NCBI GenBank assembly: GCA_022844585.1 | Contig: JALHLM010000279.1 | Span: forward strand, 1-7,872 | Source: Pirellulales bacterium | Lineage (GTDB): Bacteria > Planctomycetota > Planctomycetia > Pirellulales > JALHLM01 | DNA length: 7,872 nt | Reading direction: 5' to 3' | In this document: positions 1 to 6,046 of the stretch, one piece after another | How the letters are laid out: each line of letters begins with the position of its first letter | Position numbering within the stretch: the stretch's first letter is position 1 | Notes under the pieces: model-generated | The model's database searches: none | Told to the model about the DNA's origin: nothing | The model's input: only the letters and a program-made list of their open reading frames with translations | Position numbers and translations under genes: made by a program

Positions 1-335
1 GGAGTTTGAGGCTTGCGCAACGAAAGTGCTTTAGCGGTCAGTAGTTGGAGACTTGAATGAATGTTCCTTCATTTCGATTGCGCACCAGCGAGGGCTGTCA
101 TACGTCGCAGAATGGGACAGTTTGTCTCTTTCTAAGACGTCAAATTGGCACAGTTTCAATCGCCGCGGGCGAAGCTCGCTCAAGCGGTTGATCGCGGTTC
201 GGCCCGATGTCGGCCAAGAATCTTGTCCATGCAGATGCTAGCGATGACTTGCTAGCGGGCGATTTGATTTGAATGAAATGCGCGCCAATTTCACGGCATG
301 AGAGACGGCGTGGTCAGCTGGCAAGATGGGTAAGG
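1..335. other. Intergenic stretch with no convincing gene
   Basis: I see no supportable gene here. The only open frame on the plus strand (TTG at 53 to stop at 241, 62 codons) has no ribosome binding site, no recognisable domain and a composition unlike the neighbouring genes. Visible small structure: two near-identical 11-mers at 113-123 and 146-156, and an 8-mer TGCTAGCG repeated at 236-243 and 250-257 whose GCTAGC core is itself palindromic. The 10-mer GGAGTTTGAG at 1-10 recurs at 334-343 on the edge of the hairpin that follows. The stretch is relatively AT-rich compared with the coding regions. Whatever gene lies to the left is outside the window. Confidence 0.6.
113..156. promoter_or_regulatory. 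Tandem imperfect 11-mers, possible protein-binding sites
   Basis: TGGGACAGTTT (113-123) and TGGCACAGTTT (146-156) differ at one base and lie 33 bases apart start to start, about three DNA helical turns. The first copy is part of a small dyad, GACA-GTT-TGTC (116-126). The spacing and dyad resemble a tandem operator, but no gene start on either strand follows closely, so the role is unknown. The second copy starts with TGGCAC as sigma-54 promoters do, but no TTGC element is found at the required spacing. Confidence 0.25.
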
Positions 336-402
336 AGTTTGAGGGTTTCAGTTTTCAGTGGAGACGGTGAATCTTCCCACTGAAAACTGAACACTTCAAA
401 CT
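336..402. repeat. Large two-part hairpin overlapping the 3' end of pyk
   Basis: A perfect 15-bp inverted repeat (347-361 with 377-391; arm TTCAGTTTTCAGTGG) encloses a 15-nt loop. An outer 7-bp stem (AGTTTGA 336-342 with TCAAACT 396-402) closes around it, with a 4-nt bulge on each side. The right edge also contains a tandem 7-mer, CTTCAAA twice (394-407). On the minus strand the pyk stop codon (398-396) and its last sense codons lie inside the outer stem and tandem repeat. No T-run follows the hairpin in either direction, so it is not a typical intrinsic terminator, though it could stabilise or end the pyk transcript. It looks like a dispersed intergenic repeat element. That is inferred; genome-wide copies cannot be seen from here. 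Confidence 0.7.
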
Positions 403-1910
403 TCAAACCTTGCCACGCTATGCACATGCAGCGTGTCGATGTGCCCGTCGCGGCCGTCGAGGGAGCTGACGATGACCAGGTTGTCGCCGGGGGCGCCCCA
501 GGCTTGTTCGACGACGAGGCGATCCATTTCGATCAGCAGTTGGGGCAGGTCCGTGACGCTGGGAAGTAGCACCGGGCTGACGCCGTAAGAGAGCGCCAGT
601 TGCCGGTACGTCGTCGGCATGTTGGTGACCGCAACGATGTTCATGGGCAAGCGCGAGCGGGTCAGCAAACGGGCCGTGTGCCCGGAATGGGAGTAGACCA
701 CGACGCGGCGGGCGTCCAAGTTCAGGGCGGTCGCCACGGCGCCGTCGCAGATTGCGGTGGAGACGTTCGACGCGTGCGAACGTCGGCGATCGAAGCTGGA
801 ATGCAAGTCGAGATGGGATTCGGTCGCCCGGGCGACGCGATCGATCACGGCGACGGCGGCCTCGGGGTGGCTGCCGGTGGCGGTTTCGGCCGAGAGCATG
901 ATGGCGTCGGTGCCGTCGTAGATGGCGTTGGCGATGTCGGACACTTCGGCCCGTGTCGGCGTCGCCTCGTTGATCATCGATTCCAGCACTTGTGTGGCCG
1001 TGATGACCGGTTTGCCGATGCGGCGGCAAAGCTCGATCAGGCTCTTTTGCAAGAGCGGCACGCGGGCGAGATCGGTTTCCAGACCGAGATCGCCGCGAGC
1101 GACCATCAGGCCGTCGGCGAGTTCGAGAATCTGGCTGACGTGGTTGATCGCTTCGGGGCGTTCGATCTTGGCGATCAACATGGCCGGGCTGCCGGTGTCG
1201 TCGAGCCGCGAGCGGACGCCGACGAGATCTTCCGGGCGGCGCACGAACGACAGCGCGACGTAGTCGACGCCGTGCTGAATGCCCCACTCCAGGTCGCGCC
1301 AGTCTTTTTCCGTCATGCACTCGGTCGAGAGTTCGCTGCCTGGCAGGTTCATGCCTTTGCCGCGATTGATCACGCCGCCGCGCGTGACGCGGGTGACGAG
1401 CGAGTTGGTGAGTTTCTGTTCGACGAGGAGTTCGATCTTGCCGTCGTCCAAGAGCAACCGTCGTCCGGGATTGACGTCGCCGATCAGTTCCGAATAGGTC
1501 GACGCGACGTCGAACTCGATGGCGTCCGCGCCTTGTTGGACGAGGCGATCCTCGGTCGTGATGCGGACGATATCGCCTTCACGGACCGTGTAGTTTTCGT
1601 GCGGCACGCGGCTGAGGCGAATCTTCGGTCCGCACAGGTCTTGCAGGACCGCGATCGGCGCCCGTAGCTCCGCGGCCACGGCGCGGATGGTGTTCAACAT
1701 CCGCTCATGCCAGGCGTGCTCGGAGTGCGAGAAGTTCAGCCGGAAGACGTTGACGCCGGCCAGGATCAGGCCGCGAATTTTTTCAGGCGACGCGCAGGCC
1801 GGGCCGACCGTGGCGACGATCTTCGTGTGACGCAAAGACGACGTGGCTCCCGGCGCGTGGCCGGCCAATTTGGCCGCGAGGGAGATATCCAGTACGCATG
1901 CTTCGCCCAT
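396..1910 (-). CDS. pyk: Pyruvate kinase, predicted K+-independent type
   Basis: Cytosolic glycolytic enzyme converting phosphoenolpyruvate and ADP to pyruvate and ATP. The 504-residue length is slightly above the usual 470-480 because of about 28 extra N-terminal residues before KIVATVGPA. Visible motifs: FRLNFSH (56-62) with substrate-binding Arg and Asn; the B domain (roughly 100-185); GMNLPG (186-191); LIAKIERPEA (245-254) with catalytic Lys248 and metal ligand Glu250; ARGDLG (271-276); ITATQVLESM (303-312); and a C-terminal effector domain with SGHTAR (409-414). At the monovalent-cation site it reads DLCGPKIRL (91-99). Leu, Lys and Leu stand where rabbit muscle enzyme has Thr113, Glu117 and Thr120, the known pattern of K+-independent pyruvate kinases. 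The ATG at 1910 is supported by GAGGA six bases upstream. The gene is monocistronic as seen; its last codons fall in a hairpin repeat. Confidence 0.98.
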   Translation of the reverse strand: MGEACVLDISLAAKLAGHAPGATSSLRHTKIVATVGPACASPEKIRGLILAGVNVFRLNFSHSEHAWHERMLNTIRAVAAELRAPIAVLQDLCGPKIRLSRVPHENYTVREGDIVRITTEDRLVQQGADAIEFDVASTYSELIGDVNPGRRLLLDDGKIELLVEQKLTNSLVTRVTRGGVINRGKGMNLPGSELSTECMTEKDWRDLEWGIQHGVDYVALSFVRRPEDLVGVRSRLDDTGSPAMLIAKIERPEAINHVSQILELADGLMVARGDLGLETDLARVPLLQKSLIELCRRIGKPVITATQVLESMINEATPTRAEVSDIANAIYDGTDAIMLSAETATGSHPEAAVAVIDRVARATESHLDLHSSFDRRRSHASNVSTAICDGAVATALNLDARRVVVYSHSGHTARLLTRSRLPMNIVAVTNMPTTYRQLALSYGVSPVLLPSVTDLPQLLIEMDRLVVEQAWGAPGDNLVIVSSLDGRDGHIDTLHVHSVARFEV

Positions 1911-1916
1911 GGTCCG

Positions 1917-1921
1917 TCCTC
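1917..1921 (-). promoter_or_regulatory. Shine-Dalgarno of pyk
   Basis: On the minus strand GAGGA precedes the ATG at 1910-1908 with a 6-nt spacer. This supports that start over the in-frame internal alternatives, and it explains the N-terminal extension as genuine rather than a mis-called start. Confidence 0.7.
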
Positions 1922-2003
1922 AGAGAGTTGCCAGGCCGCTCGTAACGCGATTGGCCGGACAAGCTTAGGTCATGGGGGACCTTTGGCATCCGTGAGGGTC
2001 CTT

Positions 2004-2106
2004 CACTAGCCCGACGCGCAAGCGAGGGGGAGTTGACGTGGGCTGAGAGTACCGGCCGAACTCAGGGTCGAAGCCCGCTACCCCTCGCTTGCGCGTCGGG
2101 CTAGTG
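2004..2106. repeat. Perfect 26-bp inverted repeat with 51-nt loop
   Basis: Positions 2004-2029 and 2081-2106 are exact reverse complements (the arm begins CACTAGCCCGACGCGCAAGC and ends with a GAGGGG run). The 51-nt loop can itself form a small hairpin (GGGCT 2040-2044 with AGCCC 2072-2076, and TGAG 2044-2047 with CTCA 2061-2064 as an alternative). It lies about 50 bases after the kinase stop codon and before the pyk leader. No T-run flanks it on the minus strand, so it is not a classic intrinsic terminator, although such a stable stem could stop or protect the kinase mRNA. Size, perfection and intergenic position suggest a REP-like or other non-autonomous dispersed element. I recall similar strings from Pirellulales intergenic regions but cannot verify that here. 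Confidence 0.85.
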
Positions 2107-2153
2107 GAGACGTGTCGCCTACGGCTCGAAACGGCGCATACGCGCGACGCCGC

Positions 2154-3851
2154 CTAGTTTGGCCCGCGTAAGCCGCGCAATCGTTGCCGGTGGTACTTCA
2201 GGCCTGGGAGGAAGAAGCTGGCGGCGGAGACGATGCCGAAGAGCATGATGTCGACGCGCCAACCGCGGGCTTGCAGCCAGGCCATCACGGCGGCCGTTAA
2301 AAACAGTGCCAGCGACTGGAGATAGAACGCGCCGCTTAACATGCCGGCTTTGACGAGAAAGACCATGCCGCTGGAGATCGCTAAGACTGGCGAGAGCGTC
2401 AGCACCGGTAGGCCGAGGATTACTTCGACCACGAACAGCATCGTGATGCTGGCCATGCTGCCGGCCCAGACGTGGGCGACCTGGCGCTCGATCAACGTGA
2501 CTGGTCCGCTGCGATGGCGGAGTTTCCAGAAGACGGTCGCCCAGGCGCCGAGGCCGAGCGTCCAGAGCACTGCATACGGCCAGGGCGAGGTCACGCCGCG
2601 CCATTGCATGATGCTGGTGAGCAAGCAGATGACGAGGAGGGCGAGGCTGTGCCACATCCAGAGCAGGCCCCAGTTTTCGAGCACCGTGGCCTGGTGTTTT
2701 TCGCGAAACATTCGCGCGATGACTTCCGAGAATGCACCGCTCCGCGCGGAGATCGATTCGCCGGCCAGGTAGGCTTCCAGGTCGTCGGCCAGATCCGCCG
2801 CCGTGGCATAGCGCAGCTCCGGGGGCTTTTGCAGGCACTTGAGCGCGATCATTTCCAGGTCGCGGTCCGCGAGTGCATTGACCATGCGCGGCGGCAGCGG
2901 TTCTTGCTCCAGAACGAGGAGCACCGTGTCGACGGGACTCGCCGCTTGAAACGGCGGGCGGCCGGTGAGCATGGCGTAGAGAATCGTGCCGAGGCTATAA
3001 ACGTCGCTCGCGGGGCCGACTTGACCGCGGTTGCCGGCGGCCTGTTCCGGCGCCATGTAACTGGGTGTGCCGAGAATTGCGCCGCTGCGCGTGAGGCCGG
3101 CGTCTTCCTCGAAGCGTTTCGCCAGGCCGAAATCGGTGACGTGGGCCTTGCCGTCCAGGTCGATCAAGATGTTCGATGGTTTCAAGTCGCGGTGCAGCAC
3201 GCCGCGCTGATGTGCGTAGTCGACGGCGCGGGCCACGTCGGCCAGCAATGCGGCCGCGTCGCGCGCCGGCATCGGGCCGTCGGCCAACCGGCGCGCGAGC
3301 GTCGTCCCTTCGATGTACTTCATGCTGAAGTACGGGCGGCCGAGTTGCTCGCCGACTTCATAGACCGGCACGATATGCGGGTGATCGAGCCCGGCCACGG
3401 CCTGGGCTTCCGCGCGAAACCGGGCCAGGTTCGCCGGGCTGGCGAGGTCGCCGTCGAGCAACATCTTGAGCGCGACGGTGCGCGGCAAGCTGATTTGCTC
3501 CGCGCGGTAGACGACGCCCATGCCGCCGCGGCCCAGTTCGGCCACGACCTGGTAATCGCCGATGCGCTGCTCGGTTGGGGCGACGAGGGAATCCTGTCTC
3601 CGCAGCGAGAGGGTCTGCGTCACATCGTCGACTGGCGAATTCAGCACGCGACTCGCGGAGGGCGCTTGGGCCAGGCCTTCGGCAAGTTGCACCGCGCCCC
3701 AGAGCTCCTGGAGATCAGCGGCGCACTCTGGATGCTCGCGCAGCATTTCGTCGAATCGCGGCGGCTCGCTGCGCCGCAGCCGATCGGTGAGTTCGCCCAG
3801 CAGCGCGGCTAATTTCTCGTCGTGCTGGGCGGCGTCCGTTTCCGCGCTCAT
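2154..3851 (-). CDS. Membrane-anchored Hanks-type Ser/Thr protein kinase
   Basis: Phosphorylates Ser/Thr of unknown targets at the cytoplasmic membrane. The 565 residues divide into an N-terminal acidic helical region (1-95) common in planctomycete kinases, a kinase domain (about 98-365), and a C-terminal membrane region (about 394-550) with some six hydrophobic segments. All catalytic features are present: Gly-loop GRGGMGVVY (107-115), Lys129 in VALK, Glu148, HRDLKPSN (220-227), DFG (240-242) and GTPSYMAPE (261-269), with threonines in the activation loop (254, 262). It should therefore be an active RD kinase. No PASTA, WD40 or TPR sensor repeats are seen; the membrane part is the likely sensor or anchor. 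Its ATG (3851-3849) overlaps the TGA of the upstream sigma factor as ATGA, implying translational coupling. Sigma-kinase pairs of this kind are known in planctomycetes (the ECFSTK groups). The signal sensed is unknown. Confidence 0.97.
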   Translation of the reverse strand: MSAETDAAQHDEKLAALLGELTDRLRRSEPPRFDEMLREHPECAADLQELWGAVQLAEGLAQAPSASRVLNSPVDDVTQTLSLRRQDSLVAPTEQRIGDYQVVAELGRGGMGVVYRAEQISLPRTVALKMLLDGDLASPANLARFRAEAQAVAGLDHPHIVPVYEVGEQLGRPYFSMKYIEGTTLARRLADGPMPARDAAALLADVARAVDYAHQRGVLHRDLKPSNILIDLDGKAHVTDFGLAKRFEEDAGLTRSGAILGTPSYMAPEQAAGNRGQVGPASDVYSLGTILYAMLTGRPPFQAASPVDTVLLVLEQEPLPPRMVNALADRDLEMIALKCLQKPPELRYATAADLADDLEAYLAGESISARSGAFSEVIARMFREKHQATVLENWGLLWMWHSLALLVICLLTSIMQWRGVTSPWPYAVLWTLGLGAWATVFWKLRHRSGPVTLIERQVAHVWAGSMASITMLFVVEVILGLPVLTLSPVLAISSGMVFLVKAGMLSGAFYLQSLALFLTAAVMAWLQARGWRVDIMLFGIVSAASFFLPGLKYHRQRLRGLRGPN

Positions 3852-4483
3852 CCGTCCCCCGAAGCGTCGTTGGGGTCGGCCAGGAGCGTCCGCAGGCGAC
3901 GCATTGCCCGCAAGTAACGCATGCCGGCCGCCGGCTCGGTGAGCCCGAGGGCCGCGGCGACGTCCTGATTCGAGAGCTGCTCGAAGTGCCGCATCAGCAG
4001 CACTTCGCGATCGTGTTCCTCAAGTTGATCGAGCGCCCCGAAGAAACGGCGTTCCAGTTCGTGCCAGGTGGCCGCCGCGGCGGGGGTCATTTCCGGATCA
4101 CGCAATTGCGCGATCAGGTCCAGGCTGGAGCGATCGAGTCCCGCGGCCGCTTGCGGTTGTTCGCGGTCCAGGCTGCGTTTGCCGGCCACACGGTGCCGCC
4201 GATGGGTATCGATCACGCGATCCTTGGCGATGTGCCGGAGCCAGAGATGAAACGGCATCGCCGGGTTGGCGATGTACTCGGTGAGCCGGCGATTCGCCTC
4301 AATCAGCACGTCCTGCACGATATCGCTGGCATCGACCCGGCGTCGCAGCGCCTGGTCCATCCGCAACTCGACCATGCGGCGCAAGGCCTCGCGGTGCCGG
4401 TCCAAGAGCCGGTTCACGGCGCCGGCGTTGCCATCGCCGGCGGCGGCGAGCAACTCGGCGGTCTGATCGCTATCTGGCCACAC
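3848..4483 (-). CDS. ECF-type RNA polymerase sigma factor, kinase-linked
   Basis: Directs RNA polymerase to a specific promoter set. The 211 residues show region 2 (about 25-97) including the core-binding and -10 recognition stretch VDASDIVQDVLIEANRRL (50-67) and WLRHIAKDRVIDTHRRHR (81-98). A variable linker follows (about 100-145), then region 4 (about 147-200) with EEHDREVLLMRHFEQLSNQD and a helix-turn-helix around VAAALGLTEPAAGMRYLRAM (175-194). The start is a GTG at 4483-4481; no clear Shine-Dalgarno is seen, and the next in-frame ATG (residue 37) would remove part of region 2. The stop overlaps the kinase start by ATGA. No anti-sigma factor gene is adjacent; the kinase takes that place, so control by phosphorylation is the natural inference. 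A TATACT (minus strand 4547-4542) is a possible -10 about 60 bases upstream of the start. Confidence 0.96.
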   Translation of the reverse strand: MWPDSDQTAELLAAAGDGNAGAVNRLLDRHREALRRMVELRMDQALRRRVDASDIVQDVLIEANRRLTEYIANPAMPFHLWLRHIAKDRVIDTHRRHRVAGKRSLDREQPQAAAGLDRSSLDLIAQLRDPEMTPAAAATWHELERRFFGALDQLEEHDREVLLMRHFEQLSNQDVAAALGLTEPAAGMRYLRAMRRLRTLLADPNDASGDG

Positions 4484-4712
4484 GGTGGGAACTCGGAACG
4501 AGGAATACGCCTTAGTCGACAGTGTGCACGGCAGCTACATCAGTATAGCCGTTCCGAGCTACGAATTCCGGTTCGGACGCTGCAATTGCCCCCGGCATCC
4601 TGAGGAATGCTGACGAATAGTTGGCGGATCGAATCGCTGAGTCCTACTTCCCATTGCTAGGGCGAGAAGAATTCCGGCTGCGGTGTCACCATTCTCGCGG
4701 AGATGGGGGTCC
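4484..4712. promoter_or_regulatory. Divergent promoter region with 9-bp inverted repeat
   Basis: This gap separates the divergent sigma-factor and cytochrome genes and must hold the promoters of both. CTCGGAACG at 4492-4500 is repeated as its exact reverse complement at 4550-4558. Each copy carries GGAAC, the core of many ECF -35 elements. On the plus strand GGAAC (4495-4499) is followed after 15 bases by GTC (4515-4517), a plausible ECF-type promoter pointing to the cytochrome. On the minus strand TATACT (4547-4542) is a possible housekeeping -10 for the sigma gene, placed between the two arms. The repeat could equally be an operator or a hairpin in the sigma leader. GGAG at 4699-4702 precedes the cytochrome ATG at 4713 by ten bases. 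Assignments are by eye. Confidence 0.4.
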
Positions 4713-5963
4713 ATGATGCGCGCTTTTCAAAACCGCTCAGGCCGTCACAGGCTCTTGGTACTGTGCTTGCTTTCCGTGATGTTCGGCGCGGTTGGCTTCG
4801 TCCAAGTCGCTCGGTCGCAGACCGCCGAGGACAAGGAGTACAAGCGATCGTTGCGCCCGTTTCTCTCCGCGCCGCGCTCACAATACGTAGTGCTGGGTTT
4901 CAATGATCTGGGCATGCATTGCATGAATCAGGATTTCTCCCAACTCTGCATCCTCCCGCCCTACAACAATCTTCACGCGCAGGTCATCCAGCGGGGTGAC
5001 GAACCGGAGATCCTGAAGCGCAACGTCACCATCCGCTATACAATTCCCAGCAATACGGTCTCCACCACGAAGACCAACTTCTGGAACTACGACAAGCTTC
5101 TCTTTGGCGTCGATTTGCCCCTCAACATCGGTCTGACAGGCCACGGGCTGAGCGGAACGATGACACCCACCGGTCGCGGCGACTGGGAGGCTACAGGCAT
5201 CCCCGTCACGCCGCTCAACGATGCGATGCAGCTCGACGCCTATCCGCTCTCCAAGATTGACGCCGTATTAAACCAGCGCGTTGTCGCGTCGACTCGGGCG
5301 GTCGTTCCTGTTTCCTGGGAAATCAGCTGCAACCTGTGCCATCAGCCGTCGGGAAATCCCAAGACCGTCGATTCGAATATTCTCGCGACCCACGATCGCG
5401 TGCACGGCACGACGCTTGTTCAATCGCAGCCTGTGCTCTGCGGCTCCTGCCATGCCGACGCCGCACTCGGAACGCCGGGGACGCCCGGAGTCAAGAATCT
5501 GTCGGCCGCCATGCACAGCTCGCATGCCACACGCATGCAGCCCGTCGCCCACTTGGGAAATAGTTGCTACGCCTGCCACCCGGGCTTCAATACCAAATGC
5601 CAACGCGACATTCACTTTGCCAAAGGCATCAACTGCACGCAGTGCCACGGTGACATGGCGGCCGTAGGCAATTCGAATCGCCGACCATGGGTCGACGAAC
5701 CCAAGTGCGCCACCTGCCATCAAGCGCGGCGCCCGACGTTTGCCTTCGAAGAGCCCGGCAAGAACTTTAAGGACTCGCGCGGGCACGGCGGCGTAATGTG
5801 TGCGTCCTGCCACGGCAGTCCCCACGCCATCACGCCCACGGTGACCGCTCAGGACAACGTCCAAGCGATCCAACACCAAGGCTTCGCCGGTACGATTCGC
5901 AAATGCACGGTCTGCCACACGGAACAGCCGGAAGACGCCTTCTTTCACAAGATTGATGACTGA
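4713..5963 (+). CDS. Exported seven-heme cytochrome c with novel N-terminal domain
   Basis: Probable periplasmic electron-transfer or redox protein. From the ATG at 4713 it has 416 residues. A signal peptide is clear: basic NRSGRHR, a hydrophobic core LLVLCLLSVMFGAVGFV, and likely cleavage after VARS/Q. An upstream in-frame GTG (4683) would add ten residues, but GGAG at 4699-4702 favours 4713. A non-heme domain (about 55-195) contains the striking VVLGFNDLGMHCMNQDF and ILPPYNNLHAQVI. Seven CXXCH heme sites follow at 206, 243, 285, 308, 332, 363 and 398 (CNLCH, CGSCH, CYACH, CTQCH, CATCH, CASCH, CTVCH). Extra histidines between them suit bis-His ligation. I recognise the NDLGMHC-type family as conserved but of unknown function. 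No cytochrome-maturation or oxidoreductase partner gene is adjacent, and no terminator is evident in the 83 bases before the convergent gene. Confidence 0.95.
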   Translation: MMRAFQNRSGRHRLLVLCLLSVMFGAVGFVQVARSQTAEDKEYKRSLRPFLSAPRSQYVVLGFNDLGMHCMNQDFSQLCILPPYNNLHAQVIQRGDEPEILKRNVTIRYTIPSNTVSTTKTNFWNYDKLLFGVDLPLNIGLTGHGLSGTMTPTGRGDWEATGIPVTPLNDAMQLDAYPLSKIDAVLNQRVVASTRAVVPVSWEISCNLCHQPSGNPKTVDSNILATHDRVHGTTLVQSQPVLCGSCHADAALGTPGTPGVKNLSAAMHSSHATRMQPVAHLGNSCYACHPGFNTKCQRDIHFAKGINCTQCHGDMAAVGNSNRRPWVDEPKCATCHQARRPTFAFEEPGKNFKDSRGHGGVMCASCHGSPHAITPTVTAQDNVQAIQHQGFAGTIRKCTVCHTEQPEDAFFHKIDD

Positions 5964-6046
5964 TCGGCGGGCACACAACCAACGAACCGTCCGAGTGTGG
6001 AGTTGCCTGGACTTTCGTTCCGAGGTTCGCGTTTCGCGTTTCCCGA

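Noticed and set aside
145..160. Sigma-54 promoter suggested by TGGCAC
   Set aside because: No TTGC element at the required distance and no gene following.
53..241. 62-codon plus-strand frame starting with TTG
   Set aside because: No ribosome binding site, no recognisable motif, ordinary length for a chance frame.
600..1667. 355-codon open frame on the plus strand antisense to pyk
   Set aside because: Shadow of the pyk frame in GC-rich DNA; the opposite strand encodes an unmistakable full-length pyruvate kinase.
2472..3812. 446-codon plus-strand frame antisense to the kinase
   Set aside because: Composition dominated by reverse-complement codons of the kinase; no domain of its own.
5964..6046. 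Terminator between the convergent cytochrome and toroid genes
   Set aside because: Only short weak stems and a GTTTCGC-like tandem; no GC-rich stem followed by a T-run on either strand.
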